This document shows, one piece after another, positions 24,995-32,869 of a DNA stretch of 39,510 bases; within the stretch, counting starts at the first letter, position 1; every line of letters begins with the position of its first letter. Below the pieces are notes generated by a model. It was not told the DNA's origin, did not search any database, and worked only from the letters and a program-made list of their open reading frames with translations. Where the stretch lies: contig NZ_WJFC01000117.1 in NCBI RefSeq assembly GCF_009725235.1, positions 1-39,510 of the forward strand. The letters run 5' to 3'. This DNA is from Scytonema sp. UIC 10036 (GTDB taxonomy: Bacteria; Cyanobacteriota; Cyanobacteriia; Cyanobacteriales; Nostocaceae). The translations under genes and the position numbers were made by a program.

Positions 24995-27007
24995 ATGACT
25001 TACTCGTCACCACAGAGGCGCAGTACTGCTCTTACGACAAGAGCTGAGTTTTCGCCCTTCGGCAACAAACTTGTGCAATCTGGCTTTGTTGACAGCGAAC
25101 AAATGAGACAAGCGCTGATAGAAAGCCGCAAGTCAGGCAGACCCCTGACAGAAGTATTGGAAACAATTTCAGGCAGACAGCTAACACCAGAGTTACTCAG
25201 ACAGTATAAAAAGCAGCAACTATTTGAACTCAAAATACTATACGGTGTTGAATCGCTCGATCCGGAAGTCAGCCAAGTTGGACAAACAACAGTTGGTCAA
25301 CTGATTGACACCCTCATTCCGGTTGATATTTGTCGTCGCCATCGCTTGGTTCCTTTGGCAAAACATGATGACCAAAACCCACCCTCTGTTTTGGTAGCAA
25401 TGGTAGCCCCAGATAACTTAGAGGCTTCAGATGACTTACAGCGTATCTTGCGCCCGCAGGGATTAGTATTGCAGCGCATGGTAATTACCCAGGAGGACTA
25501 CCAACAACTGATTAACCAGTATTTAGATGAACTGGCTGTTCGGCAAAAGCACATAGAACAGGAAAAATTTACAGATATCAATCAGGATTTAGAAAATTTA
25601 GAAAATCTCAATATGGATGAAGCGCCCGAAGACGGCGAAGCCGATTTGGGTGCAGCAATGAAAGGGGCTGAAGATGCTCCCGTTATTAATTTGGTTAATA
25701 GAATTCTTGCTAAAGCTTTACACGAAAAGGTTTCTGATATTCACATCGAACCACAGGAAGAAAATTTACGCATTCGTTTTCGGAAAGATGGCGTGCTGCG
25801 TGAGGCTTTTGACCCTCTGCCGAAAAAAATCATTCCTGCTGTCACAGCCCGTTTCAAAATCATTTCTAACTTAGATATTGCCGAACGGCGTTTACCTCAA
25901 GACGGACGGATTCGACGAATGTTTGAGGGACGCAAGGTTGACTTTCGTGTCAACACTTTGCCCAGCCGCTACGGGGAAAAGGTAGTACTGCGGATTTTGG
26001 ATAACTCCTCAACACAACTAGGGTTGAATAAACTGATTACAGATCCTGACACACTACACATAGTCCAAGAGATGGTTGCTCGTCCCTTTGGTCTAATTCT
26101 GGTAACGGGACCGACAGGTTCTGGTAAAACCACAACTTTGTATTCTGCTCTTTCAGAAAAGAACTCTCCCGGCATTAATATCAGTACAGTAGAAGACCCT
26201 ATTGAGTACAGCTTACCCGGAATTACTCAGGTGCAAGTGATTCGGGAAAAAGGGCTAGACTTTGGGACGGCTTTGCGAGCTTTCTTACGACAAGATCCAG
26301 ATGTGTTACTTGTGGGTGAAACGCGAGACAAAGAAACAGCAAAAACTGCTATTGAGGCAGCGTTGACGGGTCACTTGGTTCTCACCACCTTACACACAAA
26401 TGATGCTCCCGGTGCGATCGCTCGTTTGGGAGAAATGGGCATTGAATCTTTCATGGTTTCTAGCTCCCTCATCGGTGTATTGGCACAACGCTTGGTACGG
26501 CGTGTTTGCGCCAGTTGCCGCATTCCTTACACCCCCACTGTAGAAGAACTAGCTCGCTACGGGCTATCAGCCAGCCAAGAAGCAGGTATCACTTTTTATA
26601 AAGCAAATACCCTCACAGCAGAGCAACTTCAAGACGCTAAAGCCAAGAATCATGTATGTCCAGATTGTAACGGTGTTGGCTATAAAGGACGTTGTGGTGT
26701 TTATGAAGTCATGCGAGTGACCGAACGCCTGCAAGCGTTGATCACCGAAGAAGCCCCAACGGAAAGAATTAAAGAGGTAGCAGTGGAAGAAGGAATGAAA
26801 ACCCTGCTAGCTTACAGCTTAGATCTTGTACGCCAAGGTTCCACCACTTTAGAAGAAGTAGAAAGGGTAACATTCACCGACACAGGTTTAGAAGCAGAGT
26901 TAAAAGCCAAACGCAAGAGCGGTCTTACCTGCAAAACTTGCAATGCTGGATTGCAACCAGAATGGCTCGATTGCCCATACTGTATGACACCTAGGTTTCA
27001 GGATTAG
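24995..27007 (+). CDS. pilB: Type IV pilus assembly ATPase PilB
   Basis: PilB is the hexameric cytoplasmic ATPase that powers pilus extension (motility, DNA uptake). The 670-residue protein has an N-terminal GspE/PilB (MshEN) domain, an acidic linker (EAPEDGEADLG), and a secretion ATPase core with Walker A GPTGSGKTT (372-380), the Asp box (VEDPIEY), Walker B (DPDVLLVGETRD) and the His box (LTTLHTND). A tetra-Cys zinc site (CASC..CPDC) follows. An extra C-terminal zinc ribbon (LTCKTCNAGL...CPYC) closes the protein. It is first in the order pilB-pilT-pilC, which is typical in cyanobacteria. ATG 24995 is used. Confidence 0.96.
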   Translation: MTYSSPQRRSTALTTRAEFSPFGNKLVQSGFVDSEQMRQALIESRKSGRPLTEVLETISGRQLTPELLRQYKKQQLFELKILYGVESLDPEVSQVGQTTVGQLIDTLIPVDICRRHRLVPLAKHDDQNPPSVLVAMVAPDNLEASDDLQRILRPQGLVLQRMVITQEDYQQLINQYLDELAVRQKHIEQEKFTDINQDLENLENLNMDEAPEDGEADLGAAMKGAEDAPVINLVNRILAKALHEKVSDIHIEPQEENLRIRFRKDGVLREAFDPLPKKIIPAVTARFKIISNLDIAERRLPQDGRIRRMFEGRKVDFRVNTLPSRYGEKVVLRILDNSSTQLGLNKLITDPDTLHIVQEMVARPFGLILVTGPTGSGKTTTLYSALSEKNSPGINISTVEDPIEYSLPGITQVQVIREKGLDFGTALRAFLRQDPDVLLVGETRDKETAKTAIEAALTGHLVLTTLHTNDAPGAIARLGEMGIESFMVSSSLIGVLAQRLVRRVCASCRIPYTPTVEELARYGLSASQEAGITFYKANTLTAEQLQDAKAKNHVCPDCNGVGYKGRCGVYEVMRVTERLQALITEEAPTERIKEVAVEEGMKTLLAYSLDLVRQGSTTLEEVERVTFTDTGLEAELKAKRKSGLTCKTCNAGLQPEWLDCPYCMTPRFQD

Positions 27008-27303
27008 TTAGTTGTTGGTTGTTAGTTGTTGGTTGTTAGTTGTTGGTTGTTAGTTGTTAGTAGAAATCACAATGAACCAGACAACTAACCACTAACCACT
27101 AACCACTAACCACTAACCACTAACCACTAACCACTAACCACTAACCACTAACCACCAAACCACTAACCACTAACCACTAACCACTAACCACTAACCACTA
27201 CCACTAACCACCCAACCACAACCACTAACCACTAACGCACTAACCCACTAACCACCAACACTAACCACTAACCACTAACCACTAACCACTAACCACTAAC
27301 CAC
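27008..27303. repeat. Long heptamer array (CCACTAA) between pilB and pilT
   Basis: About 40 bp of GTTGTTGGTTGTTA units are followed, in inverted sense, by about 30 CCACTAA units. Several units are irregular between 27155 and 27265 (for example CCACCCAACCACAACC), which looks like either old decay or base errors in a repeat. The array fills the whole gap. Confidence 0.95.
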
Positions 27304-27322
27304 CTACATAAGAAACAAAAAA

Positions 27323-28435
27323 ATGGAATTAATGATTGAAGATTTGATGGAGCAATTGATTGAAATGGGCGGTTCAGATATGCACTTATCTGCAGGATTG
27401 CCTCCCTATTTTCGTATTAGTGGCAAACTGACTCCTATTGGTGACCAACCAATGACAGTCGATCAGTGCCAAAGACTGATTTTTAGTATGTTGAATAACA
27501 CTCAACGGAAAACATTAGAACAAACTTGGGAGTTAGATTGTTCTTATGGTGTTAAAGGATTGGCACGTTTCCGGGTTAACGTTTATAAAGAGCGTGGAGC
27601 CTATGCTGCTTGTTTGCGAGCACTCAGTTCTAAGATTCCTAACTTTGAAAAATTGGGTTTACCTGATGTTGTTCGGGAAATGGTAGATAAGCCGAGAGGA
27701 TTGGTTTTGGTTACAGGTCCGACAGGTTCTGGTAAGACCACAACCTTAGCAGCATGTATTGACTTAATCAATCGTACTAAGGCAGAACACATTTTGACTG
27801 TAGAAGATCCTATCGAATTTGTTTACGAACCTGTTAAAAGTCTTATCCACCAACGACAACTTAATGAAGATACTAAGAGTTTTGCTAATGCTTTGAGAGC
27901 AGCACTTCGGGAAGATCCAGATATTGTTCTTGTTGGTGAAATGCGGGACTTAGAAACAATTTCTTTGGCTATTTCTGCTGCAGAAACAGGTCACTTAGTC
28001 TTTGGGACACTACACACTAGTTCTGCAGCACAAACAGTAGATAGAATCATCGACGTTTTCCCTCATGAAAGACAAACTCAAGTGCGAGTGCAGCTGTCTA
28101 ACTCATTAGTAGCAGTCTTCAGCCAAACACTAGTTCCGAAGAAAAACCCCAAACCAGGTGAGTATGGGCGGGTAATGGCCCAAGAAATTATGGTGGTAAC
28201 ACCTGCTATTTCCAACTTAATTCGAGAAGGAAAAACTTCTCAAATTTACTCTGCTATTCAAACAGGAGGTAAGTTAGGAATGCAAACTCTAGAAAAAGTT
28301 TTAGCAGACTTATACAAAGCAGGAACTATCTCTTTTGAAGCAGCCATGTCTAAGACTTCCAAACCAGATGAAGTTCAACGCCTTATAGGTCCTGGTGCGC
28401 CATCTCCATCCGCAGCCGCTGCTAAAGCGCATTAA
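27323..28435 (+). CDS. pilT: Type IV pilus retraction ATPase PilT
   Basis: PilT (370 residues) drives pilus retraction and twitching. It has the short N-terminal PAS-like domain (MGGSDMHLSAGLPPYFRI), Walker A GPTGSGKTT (132-140), the Asp box (VEDPIEF), Walker B (DPDIVLVGEMRD), the His box (FGTLHTSSAAQTVDRIIDVFP) and the C-terminal retraction motif region (AIQTGGKLGMQTLEKVL). The tail is Ala/Pro-rich. The start ATG 27323 lies just after the repeat array with AAGAAAC upstream, a weak ribosome site. It is on the same strand as pilB and pilC. Confidence 0.96.
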   Translation: MELMIEDLMEQLIEMGGSDMHLSAGLPPYFRISGKLTPIGDQPMTVDQCQRLIFSMLNNTQRKTLEQTWELDCSYGVKGLARFRVNVYKERGAYAACLRALSSKIPNFEKLGLPDVVREMVDKPRGLVLVTGPTGSGKTTTLAACIDLINRTKAEHILTVEDPIEFVYEPVKSLIHQRQLNEDTKSFANALRAALREDPDIVLVGEMRDLETISLAISAAETGHLVFGTLHTSSAAQTVDRIIDVFPHERQTQVRVQLSNSLVAVFSQTLVPKKNPKPGEYGRVMAQEIMVVTPAISNLIREGKTSQIYSAIQTGGKLGMQTLEKVLADLYKAGTISFEAAMSKTSKPDEVQRLIGPGAPSPSAAAAKAH

Positions 28436-28436
28436 T

Positions 28437-28513
28437 TTTGCTAATTGCTAATTGCTAGTAGCTAATGGAGCCATTAGCAATTAGCCATTAGCAATTAGCC
28501 ATTAGCAATTAAC
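28437..28513. repeat. Heptamer array (TAATTGC, then TTAGCCA)
   Basis: CTAATTG units flip to ATTAGCC/ATTAGCA units, as in the array at 21385-21487, and fill the pilT-pilC gap. Confidence 0.88.
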
Positions 28514-28524
28514 ATTGTGATACT

Positions 28525-29739
28525 ATGCCAACATTTGTTGCTCGTGTTAAAGATTCGCAAGGAAAAGCCAAAACCGAAAAAGTTGTAGCTGATTCCTTGG
28601 CTGACGCCCGTACTTCTTTAAGACAACAGGGTTATGTTGTTCAAGACCTTAAAAAACAAGCTCAAGGTTTTGATTTACAACAATTTTCCACAAAATTCAC
28701 TAGCGTTTCTGTTAAGGATAAAGCTGTTTTTTCACGTCAACTTGCTGCATTAGTCAATGCAGGCGTGGCAATTGTTAGAAGTTTAGGGGTCTTAGCCGAA
28801 CAATGTACTAACCCTAAACTCAAACAAGCTCTTTTAGGTATTAGCTCTGAAGTTCAAAATGGTGTTAACCTTTCAGACGCAATGCGTAAATATCCTGATT
28901 GCTTTGATGGTTTATATGTCAGCATGATCCAGGCTGGAGAAGTCGGGGGTGTTTTGGATGAAGTCTTGAATCGTTTGGCTAAGTTGTTAGAGGATGTTGC
29001 ACGATTACAAAACCAGATTAAATCGGCAATGGCTTATCCCGTTGCTGTCAGTGTCATAGCAATTACTATCTTTGTAGGGATGACGGTTTTTCTAATTCCA
29101 ATTTTTGCTAAGATTTTCGAGGAATTAGGAACAACTTTACCGCCTCTAACTCAATTCATGATGTTTTGTAGTGAAACCTTCCGCAGCTGGAGGATGATAA
29201 TTGTAATTGCTATTATTGTAGGTTTTCAGATTGCCTATAAACAGTACTACAAAACTAGAGTTGGTCGCGAAACTATTGACCGCCTTTCACTGAAAATGCC
29301 TTTGCTTGGTGACTTAATTCAAAAATCTTCTGTTGCTCGCTTTAGCCGAACTTTTGGTGCTTTGACTCGTTCGGGTGTACCAATTCTGACATCTTTAGAA
29401 ATTGTGCGAGATACATCGGGAAACCAGGTTGTTGCTAATGCCATTGATGCAGCAAAAATGGAAATTCAACAAGGAGGTATGATTAGTATTGCTTTGCAAA
29501 AAGAGAAAGTTTTTCCTCTAATGGCAATTCAAATGATTAGTATTGGCGAGGAAACAGGTGAATTAGATGGAATGTTGATGAAAATTGCCGATTTTTATGA
29601 AGATGAAGTTGAGCAAGCAGTAAAAGCATTAACGAGCATTTTAGAACCAATTATGATTGTGGTCTTAGGGGGTATGGTAGGTACTATTTTGATGTCAATG
29701 TATTTACCTCTGTTTGCAGTTTTCGAGAAGCTAGGCTAA
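28525..29739 (+). CDS. pilC: Type IV pilus inner-membrane platform protein PilC
   Basis: PilC (404 residues) is the membrane platform that couples PilB/PilT to the pilus. It shows two GspF/PilC (T2SSF) domains, about residues 68-190 and 270-395. The first opens KAVFSRQLAALVNAGVAIVR and the second ARFSRTFGALTRSGVPILTS. Membrane helices lie at ~168-195 (AVSVIAITIFVGMTVFLIPIF), ~225-240 and ~372-398. The N-terminal domain carries the usual short beta region (FVARVKDSQGK). It completes pilB-pilT-pilC. Confidence 0.96.
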   Translation: MPTFVARVKDSQGKAKTEKVVADSLADARTSLRQQGYVVQDLKKQAQGFDLQQFSTKFTSVSVKDKAVFSRQLAALVNAGVAIVRSLGVLAEQCTNPKLKQALLGISSEVQNGVNLSDAMRKYPDCFDGLYVSMIQAGEVGGVLDEVLNRLAKLLEDVARLQNQIKSAMAYPVAVSVIAITIFVGMTVFLIPIFAKIFEELGTTLPPLTQFMMFCSETFRSWRMIIVIAIIVGFQIAYKQYYKTRVGRETIDRLSLKMPLLGDLIQKSSVARFSRTFGALTRSGVPILTSLEIVRDTSGNQVVANAIDAAKMEIQQGGMISIALQKEKVFPLMAIQMISIGEETGELDGMLMKIADFYEDEVEQAVKALTSILEPIMIVVLGGMVGTILMSMYLPLFAVFEKLG

Positions 29740-29740
29740 A

Positions 29741-29850
29741 TGAATGATGAATGATGAATGATGAATGCTACACCCTTAAATTCATAATTCATCATTCACA
29801 ATTCATAATTCATAATTCCCAATTCACAATTCATAATTCATAATTCATAA
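29741..29850. repeat. Heptamer array (ATGAATG, then ATTCATA)
   Basis: ATGAATG units are followed by inverted ATTCATA/ATTCACA units up to the start of the next gene, so the two halves could pair. Confidence 0.9.
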
Positions 29851-29855
29851 TTTTT

Positions 29856-30422
29856 ATGCCTGTACAAAAATCACATTATGAAGCGTGTTTGGCAGAGTAC
29901 AGCAATATTGTGGCTGCGATCGCACTGCTCAAGCAACACCGTCCCTATCTAGAAATGATTCCAAGCTTGCGGCGTCCGGATGAAAGCGTTATTGCAATTC
30001 CGTTACCCGTTACTCATCTTCGTAGTGAAGGCACAACAGCCGAAGCAATTCGCTTACCCTGCGATATAGCTATTTTGATGTGCGATCCTGAATGGAAAAT
30101 TAAAACCGGACCTGAAATCTTGATTTTTATTCATCGTCCCCACGAAGATTTTTCCGATTTATTGGGACGTTGGCGACAAACCCAAGTTTATTTGGATAAA
30201 GACTATGAATGGCTAATGCCCGCCCGTTACAAACATATTTTAAGTGAGGGGACAAATACCGTATATCCATTGTTTGTTTTATTCCCCGAAACATCGGAAC
30301 GAATTAAACGAGGCTTTGCAGGTGCTTATCTTCCTTTTGTTGTGATTTCTACACCGGAATTATTGCTTGAGGAAAGCATAATAGGAAGCCTATCTTCAGA
30401 TGGTTTATCTGCTGAAACATAA
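29856..30422 (+). CDS. Conserved-looking hypothetical protein
   Basis: The 188-residue soluble protein has no signal peptide or membrane helix. It starts with a helix ([18 protein letters not shown]); the middle has mixed beta/alpha character ([24 protein letters not shown]) with Trp-rich segments ([20 protein letters not shown]). I do not recognise a family. Codon use and length suggest a real gene. ATG 29856 follows directly on a heptamer array, so it has no clear ribosome site. It follows pilC on the same strand, but a functional tie is not shown. Confidence 0.7.
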   Translation: MPVQKSHYEACLAEYSNIVAAIALLKQHRPYLEMIPSLRRPDESVIAIPLPVTHLRSEGTTAEAIRLPCDIAILMCDPEWKIKTGPEILIFIHRPHEDFSDLLGRWRQTQVYLDKDYEWLMPARYKHILSEGTNTVYPLFVLFPETSERIKRGFAGAYLPFVVISTPELLLEESIIGSLSSDGLSAET

Positions 30423-30529
30423 ACTTAGGGCGTAGGGTGGGCATTGCCCACCACTTACAAAACAAAGGCTTATGGGCAGATGCCAACAACGCTTATCAAG
30501 AAAATAATTCTTTTCCCATGCCCAATGCC

Positions 30530-31058
30530 CAATGGCGTCCGTCATTGCCCTAGCCGTTTCCACATCAAAACTACTCATATGGGCAATATCCTCCCGGATA
30601 GTAGCGCGGTAAGCTTCCCAGTTAGCAATTCCCACACCAAAGGTAATTTCTACCCGATGAATTTCAGCGTAGCTTTGTGCTGCCAATGCTGCGGCTGCTG
30701 TTAACAACCCTGGTGTTGGTCCACACCCTGTCATGTAGGTTATCCCCGCCGCTTGCAGTTCTTCTTTCTACAGTGCCTGCTTTGTTCAGTAAATCCTCAA
30801 TACTGCGATTTGTGAGAGTTCCAAAGGGTTCTAAGTAACCTACTGAACCTCGCTTTGGTATTTTGCAATACACGCTTGAGCATCTAACCCTTCAGTGGCA
30901 TAAGCAAAACCTTTGTTATCTGCTGCTGCCACTAAAATCATTTCACGTTTTGGAGCGAGTACGCGAGCTGCTGCTTGCCCCAGTCCGCCAAAACCCAGTA
31001 CTCCTACGCGGATTGCATTGTTGAAAGCGGTAGAACCTGTTACCTGTTGTGAATTCAT
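30530..31058 (-). pseudogene. Decayed NAD(P)-binding oxidoreductase (saccharopine dehydrogenase-like)
   Basis: Pieces of one protein lie in order on the minus strand but in different frames. The N-terminal Rossmann segment (IRVGVLGFGGLGQAAARVLAP, from ATG 31058) breaks off at about 30842. A short piece (GSVGYLEPFGTLTNRSIEDLL) is followed by [20 protein letters not shown] and then [19 protein letters not shown]. Similarity stops after ARAMTDA at about 30533. Compared with the cyanobacterial family I recall (around 350 residues), about 70 residues are missing in the middle and the C-terminal third is gone. At least two frame breaks make it non-functional. Confidence 0.75.
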
Positions 31059-31620
31059 TGTCAATATGTTTGTTGCGATAGATATAAAGCTTACCAAACA
31101 AAGGCAGAGGGCAGAGGAGCCACTGCGGTGGACGGTTTCACAGGCTACAGCAAGTGGCGTGGCAGAAGAAGAATAAAGTAATTTTTAATACAAATTAATT
31201 TTTGTGTAACTTTGTCTCATCTGGTCTGATGCCCTTCTGCTGTCTGCCATTTGCCCTTTTGACCTCTACCATCTACCTTTCCTCTAGTAATGATAAAATC
31301 TTTCAATAAGTTTTCAGCTTTTAGAGCCATTAGATGCTGCTACTGCTGGTTTTTAAGATTTGTAGCACATTCTTTACAAATAGAATTTTGAAGCTTGACT
31401 ATTTGATAAGGTTAAGGGAAACTAACAAATATCAGAGGTAATGACTTACAAACATAATAATTTTTGTTAACTTTCTGAGATATATATTTTGAGAGATGGA
31501 ACATTAGTTAACAAAGTGGCAAATTTGTAGCTAAGGGAAAACGCTGTCCCAGAGAGCTACTTCATTAGCCACTTGCTACAGCATTACTGTCCAAGCTTAG
31601 TGTTTTGGTTGGCGAAAAGC
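31059..31620. other. Spacer between the decayed gene and the DUF2997 operon
   Basis: This 560-bp stretch has no supported gene. It includes GCCACTGCGGTGGACGG near 31120, which looks like a dispersed repeat, and an AT-rich right half that presumably holds the operon promoter. I see no clear terminator or riboswitch. Confidence 0.4.
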
Positions 31621-31830
31621 ATGGAAACATTAGAATTCATAATTTATCCAGACGGTCGGGTACAAGAAAAAGTCACTGGCATAGTGGGTGCTTCCTGCGC
31701 GGAAGTCACAAAAGCCATAGAGGCTCAGCTGGGACAGGTACTAAGTCAAGAACCAACTTCAGAACACTTTGCTACTAAGGTACAGGAAACCAATGTAGCA
31801 AATACACAAAGCGCTTTTAGCGATTGGTAA
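31621..31830 (+). CDS. DUF2997 family protein
   Basis: The 69-residue protein starts METLEFIIYPDGRVQEKVTG and has the single beta-beta-alpha unit of DUF2997 (hairpin with PDGRV, then CAEVTKAIEAQLG). ATG 31621 is preferred over an upstream frame extension. It is first of three closely spaced genes (DUF2997, DUF1257/Ycf35, ferredoxin), a set conserved in cyanobacteria. Function is unknown. Confidence 0.85.
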   Translation: METLEFIIYPDGRVQEKVTGIVGASCAEVTKAIEAQLGQVLSQEPTSEHFATKVQETNVANTQSAFSDW

Positions 31831-31871
31831 GTTTTCATACAAAGTTTAGTTTCATTGAAATTACAACCACC

Positions 31872-32258
31872 ATGTCACACTTCAGCCAAATTAAAACCCA
31901 AATCCGTAACGTTGAATCTTTGAAAGATGCTTTATCCGAGTTGGGGCTAGACTGGAAACAGGGTCTACGTGAAGTACGTGGATATCGCGGTCAAAAGCAC
32001 AATGCCGAAATTACCATTGAACAAGATAATGGTTATGACATCGGCTTTAGATGGAATGGTCAAGAATACGAACTGGTTGCCGATCTACAGTACTGGCAAC
32101 AAAATTTAACTGTAGAAGGGTTTCTCCGCAAAGTTACACAGCGCTATGCATACCATACAGTCGTCAAAGAAACGGCTCGTGCGGGATTTCAAGTTGCCGA
32201 ACAGCAAAAAAATGAAGATGGTTCAATCCGCCTACTTGTACAACGCTGGAGTTCTTAA
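31872..32258 (+). CDS. ycf35: Ycf35 / DUF1257 family protein
   Basis: The 128-residue protein opens MSHFSQIKTQIRNVESL and carries LDWKQGLREVRGYRGQ and IGFRWNGQEYELVADLQYW, typical of the Ycf35 family, which is also encoded in some red-algal plastid genomes. ATG 31872 is chosen over the open upstream frame because the family starts there. Its last stop base overlaps the ferredoxin start (TAATG), so the two are translationally coupled. No biochemical role is established to my knowledge. Confidence 0.9.
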   Translation: MSHFSQIKTQIRNVESLKDALSELGLDWKQGLREVRGYRGQKHNAEITIEQDNGYDIGFRWNGQEYELVADLQYWQQNLTVEGFLRKVTQRYAYHTVVKETARAGFQVAEQQKNEDGSIRLLVQRWSS

Positions 32259-32716
32259 TGTCCGATTTCCTTTCACCGGAACAAGGGGAGGATAATCGTT
32301 CTGGTTTAGAGCCAGAATTGGGCGGTTTTTTACGAGATGACCCAGAACGTTCCGGTTTTGAACCAGAGTTAGGGGGTGTGCTGCGGCAAAAAGGTGTTTA
32401 CGTTGACGAAATCACCTGTATCGGCTGCAAGCACTGCGCTCACGTTGCCCGTAATACATTTTATATAGAAGACGATTACGGGCGTTCTCGTGTCATGCGT
32501 CAAGATGGTGACCCAGAAGAGATAATTCAGGAAGCGATCGATACCTGTCCTGTTGATTGCATTCACTGGGTTGATTACACAAAGCTCAAAAAACTAGAGG
32601 ATGAGCGAAAATATCAAGTGATTCCTCTCATTGGCTATCCGCTAGACCAAGCTATTGTTTCTTCTCAACAGCGACGCAAGAAGCAAAAGCTTAAAAGAAG
32701 AAAATCTAGTTATTAA
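32258..32716 (+). CDS. Single [4Fe-4S] ferredoxin-like protein with extended N-terminus
   Basis: The 152-residue protein has a central ferredoxin fold with Cys54, Cys57 and Cys60 (CIGCKHC) and Cys97-Pro (CPVDC), enough for one [4Fe-4S] cluster, plus an additional Cys101. The first 43 residues are acidic and contain an imperfect repeat (RSGLEPELGGFLR and RSGFEPELGGVLR). The C-terminus is strongly basic (QRRKKQKLKRRKSSY). It is coupled to ycf35 by a one-base overlap. It likely transfers electrons to a partner in a cyanobacteria-specific pathway (inference). Confidence 0.9.
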   Translation: MSDFLSPEQGEDNRSGLEPELGGFLRDDPERSGFEPELGGVLRQKGVYVDEITCIGCKHCAHVARNTFYIEDDYGRSRVMRQDGDPEEIIQEAIDTCPVDCIHWVDYTKLKKLEDERKYQVIPLIGYPLDQAIVSSQQRRKKQKLKRRKSSY

Positions 32717-32723
32717 TCAATTA

Positions 32724-32806
32724 CCCCCCTTAGTCCCCCCTTAGAAAGGGGGGAAATTGAACTGACAATTCCCTCCCCTTTCCAAGGGGAGGGCTAGGGT
32801 GGGGTA
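32724..32806. terminator. GC-rich hairpins after the ferredoxin gene
   Basis: CCCCCCTTAG..AAAGGGGGG (32735-32755) and CCCTCCCCTTTCC..GGGGAGGG (32771-32792) form two strong stem-loops in the gap between convergent genes. They resemble widespread cyanobacterial intergenic hairpins and would stop transcription from either side. Confidence 0.6.
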
Positions 32807-32869
32807 AATTTAAGCGTTGTTTGTAACAACTTTTCCCAGTCCCCAGTCGCCGATCCCCAATCACTGTGC

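Noticed and set aside
27008..27303. Possible CRISPR array
   Set aside because: Units are contiguous 7-mers without unique spacers and there are no cas genes; this is a heptamer tandem array.
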